Shown one piece after another: positions 8,650 through 17,966 of a stretch of DNA of 64,000 bases (position 1 is the stretch's first letter; every line of letters starts with the position of its first letter). Position numbers and translations under genes: made by a program. A model generated the notes under the pieces. That model was not told the DNA's origin and made no database searches. It saw only the letters and a list, made by a program, of their open reading frames with translations. Origin of the DNA: Chloracidobacterium sp. CP2_5A (lineage in GTDB: Bacteria > Acidobacteriota > Blastocatellia > Chloracidobacteriales > Chloracidobacteriaceae); contig NKPT01000001.1 of the NCBI GenBank assembly GCA_002254845.1, positions 15,001 to 79,000 of the forward strand. The letters are read 5' to 3'.

Positions 8650-10657
8650 AGGGCGTCCCTCCCCCGACCTGGGCGACTTCGGTGGTCAGGCTTTCCATGG
8701 CTTTCTCCAGACTCTGCGGACCGCCCAGCAAAACGAGCACATCGCCGGCCGCGAGCCTGAAATCGGCGTCGGGATTGATGAGCGTTTCCGAGCCGCGCTG
8801 AACGGCCACGACCGTCACGCCAAAGGTCGGACGCAGCGCCAACTCGCGTAGCGACCGTCCCGCCGCCAGCGCATCCGGTGGCAGGCGCATGGCGGCCGTC
8901 GTGGCGTTTTCAATGACCGTCGCCAACTCGGTAATCAGCCGCTCGCGCCCCGGACACTCCGCGTCAAGCAAGCGATAGCCCTCGCGCCGAATCGCCTCGA
9001 CCTGCTGCTGGATGTACTGGCGCGAAAGCCCGTACTCGCTCAGCGCGCGGGCAAAAATCTCCAGGCTCGTCTCAAACTCCTCCGGGATAACCTGGTTGAC
9101 GCCCAGCGCGTACAGCCCGTTCATCTCCGAAACAAAGCGCGTGCGCACAATAATGTGCAGGTCGGGCTTCATCTCCCGCGCCAGCGCCGCGATGCGCCGG
9201 GTCGCCGTGGCGTCGGAAATGGCGACGACCAAAATGCGCGCGCCCTCGATCCCGGCGGCGTGCAACACTTCACGGCGCGTCCCGTCGCCGTAGATAATCG
9301 GCTCGCTCTGTTTGCGCCCGGCTCGGATGGACTCGATGTTGAGCTCGATGATGCGGTAGGGAATGCTCGCCGCCCGCAGCACTCGCGCCAAGTTGCGCCC
9401 GTTGAGACCATAGCCGGCAATGACGACGTGGCCGCTCGCGGGCGGCAGCTCCGTCGGCGCGACATCGGGCGCGTCCGGCAAGCCCGTCAGACGGCAGAGC
9501 CAATAGCCAAAATCCGGCGCGACGCCCATAAGCAACGGCGTCGCCAGCATGGTGACGATCGAAGCCGCTAGAAAGACCTGATAATCCGCCTGGCTCAACA
9601 AACTCAACTCCGAGCCAGTCTTGAGCAGGATAAACGAAAACTCGCCGATCTGGGCGAGCCCCAGCGCCGCCGTCAGCGCGATGCGCGTCGCGCGTCCCAG
9701 CGCCTTGACCGCCGCGAGCGCGAGCAGCGTCTTTCCGACGATAATCAGCGCAACCAGCCCGGCGACCGGCAGCCAAGCGTCCGCCAGCGTGTCGAATGAC
9801 AGCAGCATGCCGACCGAAACGAAGAAAATCCCATTGAAAATGTCGCGAAAAGGCAAGATGTCGGCGACAATCTGATGGCTGTATTCCGACTCCGACAGCA
9901 CCACCCCGGCGATAAACGCCCCCAGCGCCAGCGACAACCCGGCTTGCGCCGTCAGCCAGGCCGTTCCCAGACAAGCGAGCACGGCGAAGCTCACAAAGAC
10001 TTCCCGGCTGCGGAGCGTCACCAGCCAGCGCAGCAGAAACGGAAACACGCGCCGCGCCATAACCACAATCAACAACACGGCGACGGCCGCCTTCCCCAGC
10101 GTCTTGACCATCTCGGCCGCCGTCACTTGCCCTTTCCCGGCCAGCAGCGGCACGAAGAGCATCATCGGGACAATGCACAAATCCTGAAACAGCAAGATCC
10201 CGATGCCGACGCGCCCGTAGGGCGTGTCCGACTCTGCTCGATCCACATAGGTTTTGAGCACAATCGCCGTGCTCGACAAAGCCACCAGGAAGCCGACAAA
10301 GATCGCCGGCGACCAGGCGAAGTCGGCGATGTAATGCGCGGCGACCGTCCCGGCTGCAACCGTGAGGAAAACTTGAAGCCCGCCGCCCAAGAGGACGACC
10401 CGCTTCATGGCGACCAGCTTTTCCAGCGAAAACTCCAGACCGATCGTGAACAACAACAGGACGACGCCGATTTCCGCCAGCGTCTCCACGGCGTGAATGT
10501 CCTGGACCACGCGCAGCGCTGACGGACCAATCACGATGCCAGTCAGCATATAACCAATCAGCGTCGGCAGTCGCAGCCGCCCGCAAACAAACACGATCGG
10601 CAGGGAAATCAGCAGCAGGAGGACAAGATCCCGAAGCAGCGGTATTTCAATATGCAT
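8612..10657 (-). CDS. Kef-type monovalent cation:proton antiporter with RCK domains
   Basis: A 681-residue CPA2 family protein. Residues 1-390 hold about twelve membrane helices. A TrkA-N (RCK) nucleotide-binding domain follows, with GHVVIAGYGLNGRNLARVL at 409-427 and a GDGT motif about 50 residues on. A TrkA-C domain closes the protein and ends in a typical AGDVLVLLGG stretch. This points to K+ or Na+ efflux in exchange for protons, gated by NAD(H) or another ligand. The ATG at 10657 begins right at the first membrane segment; a 38-residue in-frame extension overlaps hisS and is basic and unlike the family. It lies 23 bp after hisS. Confidence 0.88.
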   Translation of the reverse strand: MHIEIPLLRDLVLLLLISLPIVFVCGRLRLPTLIGYMLTGIVIGPSALRVVQDIHAVETLAEIGVVLLLFTIGLEFSLEKLVAMKRVVLLGGGLQVFLTVAAGTVAAHYIADFAWSPAIFVGFLVALSSTAIVLKTYVDRAESDTPYGRVGIGILLFQDLCIVPMMLFVPLLAGKGQVTAAEMVKTLGKAAVAVLLIVVMARRVFPFLLRWLVTLRSREVFVSFAVLACLGTAWLTAQAGLSLALGAFIAGVVLSESEYSHQIVADILPFRDIFNGIFFVSVGMLLSFDTLADAWLPVAGLVALIIVGKTLLALAAVKALGRATRIALTAALGLAQIGEFSFILLKTGSELSLLSQADYQVFLAASIVTMLATPLLMGVAPDFGYWLCRLTGLPDAPDVAPTELPPASGHVVIAGYGLNGRNLARVLRAASIPYRIIELNIESIRAGRKQSEPIIYGDGTRREVLHAAGIEGARILVVAISDATATRRIAALAREMKPDLHIIVRTRFVSEMNGLYALGVNQVIPEEFETSLEIFARALSEYGLSRQYIQQQVEAIRREGYRLLDAECPGRERLITELATVIENATTAAMRLPPDALAAGRSLRELALRPTFGVTVVAVQRGSETLINPDADFRLAAGDVLVLLGGPQSLEKAMESLTTEVAQVGGGTPFEVARAVERPLP

Positions 10658-10680
10658 CAAGACCCCGTGAAGCGGCGGCG

Positions 10681-11988
10681 CTAGGTTGCGGTTGTTCTTG
10701 TAATGTGGCGAAGCCACTCGCCCGCCGGAACCGACAGTTGCTCGCCGCGCGCTAGGTCGCGCAGCGCCCACTGTTCAGTGACCAGCTCGGCTTCGCCAAG
10801 AATGAGCGCAAAGCGCGCGCCGAGCTTGTTCGCCAGCCGCAGCGCGCCTTTGAGGCTGCGCGGCGTCACATCGAGCAGCGCCGCGACGCCAGCGCGGCGA
10901 GCGTCGCGGACGACGCTCACGGCGCGTTCAAAGGCCGCCTCGCCCAAGTGGATGACGAATACATCGGGCCGCTCCTCCGGCGCGCGGTCCTCGGGCATCG
11001 CCAAAACGACGCGGTCAAGCCCAAGCGCAAAGCCGAAGCCCTTGGTCGGCGGGCCGCCCAGGGTTTCCACGAGGCCGTCGTAGCGCCCGCCGCCCGCCAA
11101 GGCGTTCTGCGCGCCGACGCTCGGCGCATGCGACACGACCTCAAACACCGTCTTCGTGTAGTAGTCCAGCCCGCGCACCAGCCGCGCATCCACAACGCAG
11201 GGAATCCCCGCGGCGTCCAGGTAGCGCTGGACGGCGTCGAAGTGCCTCCGGCACTCGTCATTGAGAAAGTCATAGATGGGCGGCAGCGCGGCAATCAGCG
11301 GCTGATCCTGCTCGGCCTTCGAGTCGAGGATGCGCAGCGGGTTGGTTTCAAAGCGCCGCCGGGAATCATCGGAAAGCTCCTCCAGCCGGTCGGCAAGGGC
11401 CTGCCGAATGGCGGCGACGAAGCGCGGTCGGGTTTCAGCATCGCCGACGGTGTTGACGCGCAGCTCCAGATCGCGCAGGCCGGCGTCGGACAGAATGCCC
11501 ATCACAAGCTCAACGCCCTCGACATCGAGCGCCGGATGATCGCTCGCCCCAAGCGTTTCCGCGCCAATCTGGAAAAACTGTCGGTAGCGGCCGCGCTGCC
11601 CGCGCTCGCGCCGGAACTGTGGCCCGATGTAATAGAGCCGCGCCGTTTCCGCGCGCTTCCACATCTGATGCTGGATGTAGGCGCGGGCCACCGGCGCGGT
11701 GCTTTCCGGGCGCAGCGTAAGGCTTTCGCCCTCGCCGTCGTCGCCGGCGCGGTCGCGCCAGGTATACATTTCCTTCGTCACAATGTCGGTTTCGGCCCCG
11801 ACGCCGCGCGCAAACAGCTCGGCGCGCTCAAATATTGGCGTGCGGATTTCCTGAAACCCATAGCGGCGGAACCAGTCGCGGGCCAGGCTTTCAACAAGCT
11901 GAAAGCGGTGAATAAACGCCGATGCATCGCCGTCATTTGACAGCGCCGCCGGCAGCAGATCGCGCGTATGGGAAGCGGTGCGAATCAT
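10681..11988 (-). CDS. hisS: Histidyl-tRNA synthetase
   Basis: A class II aminoacyl-tRNA synthetase of normal length (435 residues). Motif 2 is FRRERGQRGRYRQF near 125-138, the histidine-specific signature LVRGLDYYTKTVFE lies near 270, GGGRYDGL follows, and motif 3 is GFGFALGLDRVVLA. The C-terminal anticodon-binding domain is present. It appears to head the leftward seven-gene operon that ends near 1538. It is divergent from pyrR, with about 130 bp between the two starts. Confidence 0.97.
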   Translation of the reverse strand: MIRTASHTRDLLPAALSNDGDASAFIHRFQLVESLARDWFRRYGFQEIRTPIFERAELFARGVGAETDIVTKEMYTWRDRAGDDGEGESLTLRPESTAPVARAYIQHQMWKRAETARLYYIGPQFRRERGQRGRYRQFFQIGAETLGASDHPALDVEGVELVMGILSDAGLRDLELRVNTVGDAETRPRFVAAIRQALADRLEELSDDSRRRFETNPLRILDSKAEQDQPLIAALPPIYDFLNDECRRHFDAVQRYLDAAGIPCVVDARLVRGLDYYTKTVFEVVSHAPSVGAQNALAGGGRYDGLVETLGGPPTKGFGFALGLDRVVLAMPEDRAPEERPDVFVIHLGEAAFERAVSVVRDARRAGVAALLDVTPRSLKGALRLANKLGARFALILGEAELVTEQWALRDLARGEQLSVPAGEWLRHITRTTAT

Positions 11989-12117
11989 AGCCCCAATCTA
12001 AACCAGCCGCCCGCCAAGACCAACCATTTCGCCGCCTTGCTTTCAGCCGAGGCAAGCGCCATGGTTACGCGTAGCGGCCCAGCGCCGGCTCACTCCCGTT
12101 TTTTGGCCAGACTGCTT

Positions 12118-12672
12118 ATGGAGTTCATTGAGAAAGTCCGCTTGATGGACGCCGCCGCCATGCAGCGCGCGCTGGCGCGAATGGCGTCTGAAATTGTCGA
12201 GCGCAATCGCGGCGCGGAGAACCTCATCGTGGCCGGCATCCGGCGGCGCGGCGTGCCGCTGGCGGAGCGCATTGCCGACGCGATTGAAAAGCTCGAAGGC
12301 GCCCGACCCAAGCTCGGCGCGCTTGACATCACGCTCTACCGCGACGACCTGTCGCTGGTCGCGCCCAAGCCGGTCATCAACGCGACCGCCATGCCAGACG
12401 ATCTTTCACAGGCGACAGTCGTCATCGTGGACGACGTGCTGTACACCGGGCGAACCATCCGCGCGGCGCTCGACGCTCTGTTTGATCTGGGCCGCCCCCG
12501 GCGGGTGCAGTTGGCGGTCCTGATTGACCGCGGCCACCGCGAAGTGCCCATTCAGGCCGATTTTGTCGGCGAGCGGATTCCGACCAAGGCGACCGAAATC
12601 GTCAAGGTCATGGTCGCCAGCATTGATGGCGACGAGCAGGCGCTGATTGTCGAGCCGAAGACCGCGGCCTGA
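12118..12672 (+). CDS. pyrR: PyrR, bifunctional pyrimidine regulator / uracil phosphoribosyltransferase
   Basis: A 185-residue PRTase-fold protein. The PRPP-binding loop is VVIVDDVLYTGRT, and the N-terminus (ALARMASEIVERNRGAEN) aligns with PyrR from memory. In many bacteria PyrR binds pyr mRNA when UMP is high and also makes UMP from uracil. The ATG at 12118 gives the normal family length; the frame is open further upstream (an ATG at 12061), but that part does not resemble the family. No clear ribosome site was seen, and no obvious PyrR-binding loop or attenuator in the leader. pyrB follows after 3 bp. Confidence 0.92.
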   Translation: MEFIEKVRLMDAAAMQRALARMASEIVERNRGAENLIVAGIRRRGVPLAERIADAIEKLEGARPKLGALDITLYRDDLSLVAPKPVINATAMPDDLSQATVVIVDDVLYTGRTIRAALDALFDLGRPRRVQLAVLIDRGHREVPIQADFVGERIPTKATEIVKVMVASIDGDEQALIVEPKTAA

Positions 12673-12675
12673 CCC

Positions 12676-13599
12676 ATGAAGGACCTCCTTGACACCAGCG
12701 ACCTGACGCCGGCGCTCGTGACCGAGCTGCTCGACCGGGCGGAGCGGTTTTTGCCGCCGACGACAGCCCCGGACGCCATCCGCGACCGCCTGCGCGGCAA
12801 GCATCTGGTGACGCTGTTTTCAGAAGCCTCCACCCGCACCCGCACGTCGTTTGAGCTAGCCGCCAAGCGGCTGGGCTTGAAGGTGGTCAATATCGTCGTC
12901 GGCATGTCAAGCCTGGCCAAGGGCGAAACCCTGCGCGACACCATCCTGACGCTCGACGCCATGATGCCGGATGTGGTCGTCGTGCGGCACGCCGTGGCAG
13001 GCGTGCCGCATTTTATGGCGCGGCTCTCGAAAGCGCATTTCATCAACGCGGGCGACGGCGAGCATGAGCATCCCACGCAGGCGCTGCTCGACGCCTTCAC
13101 GCTCCGGCGGCATTTCGGACGCTTGGAAGGGCTGGAAATCGCCATTTTGGGCGATATTCGCCACAGCCGCGTGGCGCGGTCGAATGTCCGCCTGCTGGCG
13201 ATGATGGGCGCGCATGTGCGGCTTGGCGGACCCCGAACGCTGCGCGCGCCCGGCATCGAAAGGTTCGCCGATGGACAACCCGGCACCGTGCGGGTCGCCG
13301 ATTCGCTGCGGGAAGCTATCGCTGGCGCCGACGCCGTCATGGCGCTGCGCATCCAACAGGAACGCCTCAGCGGCGCGTTTTTCCCGTCGCTCAGCGAATA
13401 CTTCGCCCACTTTGGACTGACCCGCGAGCGGCTGGCCTGGGCCAAGCCCAACGCGCTGGCGCTGCATCCTGGACCCATCAACCGCGAAGTTGAAATCGCC
13501 TCGGACGTCGCCGATGGCGCCCAGTCCGCGATTCAGGCGCAGGTGACGCACGGCGTGGCTGTCCGCATGGCGCTGCTCGATTGGCTTTTGAGCCCATGA
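12676..13599 (+). CDS. pyrB: Aspartate carbamoyltransferase catalytic chain
   Basis: This enzyme condenses carbamoyl phosphate with aspartate, the first committed step of pyrimidine synthesis. The carbamoyl phosphate site STRTRTSFE lies at 52-60, HPTQALLD near 132-139, and GDIRHSRVARSN near 150. The length (307 residues) is standard. It is coupled to pyrR by a 3 bp gap. The usual next gene, dihydroorotase (pyrC), is absent; a 280 bp spacer and a sugar kinase follow instead. Confidence 0.96.
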   Translation: MKDLLDTSDLTPALVTELLDRAERFLPPTTAPDAIRDRLRGKHLVTLFSEASTRTRTSFELAAKRLGLKVVNIVVGMSSLAKGETLRDTILTLDAMMPDVVVVRHAVAGVPHFMARLSKAHFINAGDGEHEHPTQALLDAFTLRRHFGRLEGLEIAILGDIRHSRVARSNVRLLAMMGAHVRLGGPRTLRAPGIERFADGQPGTVRVADSLREAIAGADAVMALRIQQERLSGAFFPSLSEYFAHFGLTRERLAWAKPNALALHPGPINREVEIASDVADGAQSAIQAQVTHGVAVRMALLDWLLSP

Positions 13600-13784
13600 G
13601 CGCCGGCCAGGCAAAGCCCTGGGCAATCAGGCTCGGCGATAAAGCCTGGCGGATGCCGCGAGCGACGCCGCGCCTTTCTTGCCTTACGCGATCTAGTACC
13701 GAGCCGGCGCTCGAAGCTTCCAGCCCGAATCCTCCAGTCGGCCGCCGCCGGCGACCCGCTCGCCACGGGTTTTCCGGGCCGACC

Positions 13785-13807
13785 GCAAGTTTTTCAGACT
13801 TGCTTTT
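13785..13807 (+). terminator. Short hairpin with T run after pyrB
   Basis: GCAAGT at 13785-13790 pairs with ACTTGC at 13798-13803 around a 7-base loop, followed by TTTT. This is a weak Rho-independent terminator shape in the 280 bp spacer between pyrB and the PfkB kinase. The rest of that spacer shows no gene. Confidence 0.4.
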
Positions 13808-13879
13808 CAGATGGATTTTTCTTCATTCTGTGAAGCAAGGATTTTCCCAACCCTGCGCCCAGGAATTTACCTAAAGCCC

Positions 13880-14803
13880 ATGAGTATCCTCGTTGTGGGG
13901 ACGGTCGCCTTCGATCACGTCAAGACCCCCTTTGACGAGCGCGCCAATGTCTTGGCCGGCGCGGCGACCTACTTTTCCATCGCAGCCTCTTTCTTCACGC
14001 CCGTCAGCATCGTCGGGATCGTCGGGGACGACTTCACGGCCGAACACGAGCGCGTCTTCGATGCGCGCGGCATCGATTTATCCGGGCTTGAGCGCCGCGC
14101 CGGCGGGAAAACGTTCCGCTGGACGGGCGAGTACGGCTATGACTTCAACACCCGGACGACGCTTGACACCCAACTCAACGTCTTTGCCGACTTTCAGCCG
14201 CGCATCTCCGCCGCCCAGCAAGATATTCCCTACCTGTTTCTCGGCAACGCGCACCCGTCGCTTCAGCGCGACGTTCAGCGGCAGAGCCGGGCGCGCCTGA
14301 CGGTCATGGACACCATGGACTTCTGGATTCAGGGCACGCCCGACGAGCTGCGCGAGACGCTTCAGCGCATAGACATGCTGATTATCAATGACGAGGAAGC
14401 CCGCCAGCTGGCGCGCGACCCGAATGTGATCCGCGCCGCCAAGGCCATTATGGCCATGGGTCCGAAGCGCTTGATCGTCAAGCGCGGCGAGTATGGCGCG
14501 ACGCTCTTCGGCGACGGCTCATTTTTCGCCATCCCCGGCTTTCCGCAGGAAAATGTCGCCGATCCGACTGGCGCGGGCGATACGTTCGCGGGCGGCGTCC
14601 TGGGCTACCTTGCCGCCACCGGGAGCGGACTGGAAGAGGAATCGCTGCGCAAAGCGATGATTTACGGCTCGGTTATGGCGTCATTCGCCATTGAAGCGTT
14701 TGGAACGGAACGCCTGCTGTCGCTGACCCGCGACGAAATCAATGACCGTTACCGGCAGTTCAAGAGCATGACCTACTTTGACAGCATCGAGCACCGCTTC
14801 TAA
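13880..14803 (+). CDS. PfkB family carbohydrate/nucleoside kinase
   Basis: A ribokinase-fold kinase of 307 residues. The ATP/anion-hole motif DPTGAGDTFAGG carries the catalytic Asp (GAGD), and the N-terminal SILVVGTVAFDHVKTP strand is typical. The substrate cannot be told from sequence; ribokinase, adenosine kinase and sugar kinases all share this fold. The ATG at 13880 starts at the first beta strand; an in-frame extension of 23 residues is unlike the family. A weak AGGA lies 15 bases upstream. It stands between pyrB and pilT, 31 bp before the pilT start, so it may be co-transcribed with pilT. Confidence 0.88.
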   Translation: MSILVVGTVAFDHVKTPFDERANVLAGAATYFSIAASFFTPVSIVGIVGDDFTAEHERVFDARGIDLSGLERRAGGKTFRWTGEYGYDFNTRTTLDTQLNVFADFQPRISAAQQDIPYLFLGNAHPSLQRDVQRQSRARLTVMDTMDFWIQGTPDELRETLQRIDMLIINDEEARQLARDPNVIRAAKAIMAMGPKRLIVKRGEYGATLFGDGSFFAIPGFPQENVADPTGAGDTFAGGVLGYLAATGSGLEEESLRKAMIYGSVMASFAIEAFGTERLLSLTRDEINDRYRQFKSMTYFDSIEHRF

Positions 14804-14834
14804 CCGCCACGTCAGCTCACGGGAGTCCCGGCCT

Positions 14835-16025
14835 ATGCAATCCCCGCTCACCATTGATACGCTTCTCGCCCTGGCCTGCTCCAAAGGCGCTTCCGACCTC
14901 CATATCAAGGCTGGCAGCCATCCGTTTATTCGCGTCAATGGCGAGCTGCTGCCGCTGACAGATGTTCAGCGCCTGGCGCCGGAGGACACGCTCGCCATGG
15001 CGTTTAGCATCATGAACAACCGCCAGAAGCAGCGCTTCAAGGACGCTTGCGAGGTGGATATCGCCTATGGCGTCTCCGGGCTAGGGCGCTTTCGGTGCAA
15101 CGTCTTTCAGCAACGCGGCGCGGTGGGGATGGTCTTTCGCGTCATCCCGATGACGGTGCGAACCATCGCGGAGCTACAGCTTCCAAGCGTGATCGAAAAA
15201 ATCGCCGAAGAGCGGCGCGGGCTGGTGCTGGTGACCGGCACGACTGGCTCGGGCAAGTCCACGACGCTGGCAGCGATGATTGATTGCATCAATCGCAACC
15301 GAATGGAGCACATCATCACGATCGAGGATCCGATCGAATTCCTCCACCGCGACCGGCGCTCGTTTATTAATCAGCGCGAAGTGGATGTGGATACGCGCAA
15401 CTTTCACGAAGCGCTGCGGGGCGCGCTGCGCCAGGACCCGGACGTGATTCTCGTCGGCGAAATGCGCGATCAGGAAACCATCGAGACGGCGCTGACGGCC
15501 GCGGAAACCGGGCACCTGGTGCTTTCCACGCTGCACACGCTCGACGCGACGGAAACCATCACGCGCATTGTTTCCATCTTTCCGCCGCACCAGCAGCAGG
15601 CCATTCGCCTGCAACTGGCCTCAGTGCTCAGGGCCGTCGTCTCGCAGCGGCTGATTCGCAACAAGGACGGCAGCGGGCGCGTGCCGGCCGTCGAGGTGCT
15701 GATTTCGACCGCCTACATCCGCGACTGCATCGTGAACCAGGAAAAAACGCCGCACATCCGCGACGCCATCGCGCAGGGCACGTCGCAGTACGGCATGCAG
15801 ACCTTTGATCAATCCCTTCACGACCTGCTCGCCCGCGGCTTGATCTCCTATGAGCAGGCGCTGGCTGGAGCGAGTAATCGGGACGAGTTTGTGCTCCGCA
15901 CAAAGGGCATTCAGACCACGACCGACCAAGCGCGCGAGGAAATGGAAAAGCTCATCACGACGCGCGCCGGCGACGTCAGCCTGACGCCCGCGGCGCCGGC
16001 AACGCCGCCAATTAGTCGGTACTAG
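14835..16025 (+). CDS. pilT: PilT, type IV pilus retraction ATPase
   Basis: A hexameric secretion-type ATPase that depolymerises type IV pili for twitching. It has GASDLHI near residue 18, Walker A GTTGSGKST at 135-143, the Asp box IITIEDPIEF, Walker B DPDVILVGEMRD and the His box GHLVLSTLHT. The last 20 residues are a Pro/Ala tail. ATG 14835 has GGGAG nine bases upstream. No other pil gene is in the window. The stop is 19 bp from the convergent phoR stop. Confidence 0.93.
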   Translation: MQSPLTIDTLLALACSKGASDLHIKAGSHPFIRVNGELLPLTDVQRLAPEDTLAMAFSIMNNRQKQRFKDACEVDIAYGVSGLGRFRCNVFQQRGAVGMVFRVIPMTVRTIAELQLPSVIEKIAEERRGLVLVTGTTGSGKSTTLAAMIDCINRNRMEHIITIEDPIEFLHRDRRSFINQREVDVDTRNFHEALRGALRQDPDVILVGEMRDQETIETALTAAETGHLVLSTLHTLDATETITRIVSIFPPHQQQAIRLQLASVLRAVVSQRLIRNKDGSGRVPAVEVLISTAYIRDCIVNQEKTPHIRDAIAQGTSQYGMQTFDQSLHDLLARGLISYEQALAGASNRDEFVLRTKGIQTTTDQAREEMEKLITTRAGDVSLTPAAPATPPISRY

Positions 16026-16044
16026 CTTAGCTGGCGCTTGCCAA

Positions 16045-17166
16045 TTAGCCGGCGCATGCGCCGTCGGGGGCGGCGGCGGTCTCCAAAGCCGGCGCGCGCG
16101 CCGCGGCGCCTGGCGGGCGAGGGAGGCGAACGCGAAATTCCGAGCCGACGCCCGGAACGCTATCCACCGAAACGTCGCCGCCGTGGTTGAGGACAAGGTG
16201 CTTGACGATGGCCAGCCCAAGGCCCGTCCCGCCCACTTCCTGCGAGCGCGACTTATCCACGCGATAGAGGCGCTCGAAGATTCGCGGCAGGTGCTTGGCT
16301 TCGATGCCCACGCCCGTGTCGCGCACGACAATCAGCGTTCGGAGGTCGCCCTCGAAGCCGGCTGTCACGCTGACCTCCCCTTCCGGGCGATTGAACTTGA
16401 CGGCGTTGATGATGAGGTTCATCAGAATTTGCTCAAGCGCCTGCGGGTCGGCTTGCACCTGAACGCCCGGCGCGACCTCATTGCGAAACCGGACCTTGCG
16501 CGCCTCGGCTTCCGGCGCCACCAGGACGGCCAAGTTATCCACAAAAGCCTTGAGGTCAATGGCGACGGGTTCCAGCCTGAACTCGCCGGCCTCGATCGCG
16601 GAGAGGTCGGCGATGTCGCACACCAAATTCTGCATGCGCGCGGCGTGCTTATTGATGATGCGCAGGAACTGGAGATTATTTTCGCTATCGTAGATCGCCC
16701 CGTTGAGCAGGGTTTCCACGTAAGCCAGAATCGAGGTAAGCGGCGTGCGCAGCTCATGGGAGAGATTGGCGAAAAACTCGCGCCGGACGCGCTCCAGCCG
16801 CACCAGTTGCGTCACGTCAAAAAACACGCCGATGGCCCCGACGACCTCATGCGCGGAGGGCATCAGCAGCGGCGTCGCCCGAAAGCTGAACGCGCGCTCC
16901 TGAACGCCGGAAATCTCCAGATTAGCGTCGAAGGGACGGCTTTCTTCAAGCACTTGGCGAAAGCCATCGTGAATCGTCTTGTTGCGCGTAATGTCTATCA
17001 AGCGCAGCGGCCCAGTCATAACGGGCGAGAGGTTGAAGACATCGACTGCCGCCTGGTTGTAGAGAACAACCTCCATTTGGCGGTCAATCACGATAATCCC
17101 TTCGCGGAGCGAGCCAAGCACGGCTTCAAGCAGCGGCTGGGAATATTGGTCAAGTCGAAAGCTCAT
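16045..17166 (-). CDS. phoR: PhoR-like sensor histidine kinase without membrane segments
   Basis: A 373-residue kinase: one PAS domain (about 12-120), a HisKA H-box FFANLSHELRTP with His137, an N-box NLIINAVKFN, and G boxes DTGVGIEAKHLPRIFERLYR and GGTGLGLAIVK. It should phosphorylate the PhoB-like regulator next to it. Most PhoR proteins carry one or two N-terminal membrane helices; none is visible here, so the sensor is probably cytoplasmic and relies on PhoU or a PAS ligand. ATGA overlap (16-17 kb junction at 17163-17166) couples it to phoB. A 12 bp palindrome, GGCGCATGCGCC at 16051-16062, lies inside its last codons and could help end transcription. Confidence 0.88.
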   Translation of the reverse strand: MSFRLDQYSQPLLEAVLGSLREGIIVIDRQMEVVLYNQAAVDVFNLSPVMTGPLRLIDITRNKTIHDGFRQVLEESRPFDANLEISGVQERAFSFRATPLLMPSAHEVVGAIGVFFDVTQLVRLERVRREFFANLSHELRTPLTSILAYVETLLNGAIYDSENNLQFLRIINKHAARMQNLVCDIADLSAIEAGEFRLEPVAIDLKAFVDNLAVLVAPEAEARKVRFRNEVAPGVQVQADPQALEQILMNLIINAVKFNRPEGEVSVTAGFEGDLRTLIVVRDTGVGIEAKHLPRIFERLYRVDKSRSQEVGGTGLGLAIVKHLVLNHGGDVSVDSVPGVGSEFRVRLPRPPGAAARAPALETAAAPDGACAG

Positions 17167-17900
17167 AATCTTTTCAAGGCTTTGGTGGCCTTAGCGGCAC
17201 CCTTGCCGCTTTCAACCGACTTGCCGGCCTCGACAAATCGGTAGCCAATTCCGACCGCCGTTTCAATGTAGCCGTCCACGCCAAGCTTCTGGCGCACCCG
17301 GCGAATGTGAACGTCCAGCGTTCGCGTTTCGCCGTCGTAGTCAATCCCCCACACCCGATCAAGCAGGTACTCGCGCGTCAAGACCCGCCCCTTGCTCTGC
17401 GCCAGCAGCTTGAGCAGCGCGAACTCCTTGCGAGTCAAGCTGATTTCCTGCCCCGAACAGCGAACGATGAAGTGGCTGTAGTCTATGAACAGCGTGCCGT
17501 CGTCATAGACAGACGCCGTATTGCCCTCGGTTCGGCGCAGGATGGCATTGATGCGCGCCATCAGCTCGCGCACGCTAAAGGGCTTCGTCACATAGTCATC
17601 CGCGCCCAGCCCCAGCCCGTGAATCTTATCGGTCTCATCCGTGCGCGCCGTCAGCATGATGATCGGCACCTGAGCGGTAGACTCCTCGCGCCGCAGCCGC
17701 CGGCAAATCTCGAAGCCATTCATGAGCGGCAGGTTGAGGTCAAGCAAGATCAAATTCGGCGGATGCTCCAGAACCGTTCGCAGCCCGGCTTCCCCAGTCG
17801 TCGTGATCGTGACGTGGAAGCTCCCGTCTTGCTCAAGGTTATAGCGGATGGACTGGGCGATATCGGTATCATCCTCAATGATCACAATGTTTCGTTTCAT
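17163..17900 (-). CDS. phoB: PhoB-like OmpR-family response regulator
   Basis: A 245-residue regulator with a receiver domain (Glu9, Asp10, Asp11 acidic pocket, phospho-acceptor Asp54, Lys106) and a winged-helix DNA-binding domain ending TAVGIGYRF. The last 20 residues are Lys/Ala-rich, a non-standard tail. The ribosome site AAGGAG lies about 11 bases before the ATG. Gene order phoU, phoB, phoR is typical of phosphate control. It starts 66 bp after the phoU stop and overlaps phoR by 4 bp. Confidence 0.92.
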   Translation of the reverse strand: MKRNIVIIEDDTDIAQSIRYNLEQDGSFHVTITTTGEAGLRTVLEHPPNLILLDLNLPLMNGFEICRRLRREESTAQVPIIMLTARTDETDKIHGLGLGADDYVTKPFSVRELMARINAILRRTEGNTASVYDDGTLFIDYSHFIVRCSGQEISLTRKEFALLKLLAQSKGRVLTREYLLDRVWGIDYDGETRTLDVHIRRVRQKLGVDGYIETAVGIGYRFVEAGKSVESGKGAAKATKALKRL

Positions 17901-17966
17901 TAATAACGCTTCTCCTTATCAGGCTGCCTGCTGCAGATGGTCACTCGCCCCTTGGCAAGCCTCGAT

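Noticed and set aside
11989-12117. A PyrR attenuator in the pyrR leader
   Set aside because: Only a 5 bp CTTGC/GCAAG pairing was seen and no PyrR-binding consensus or terminator with a T run.
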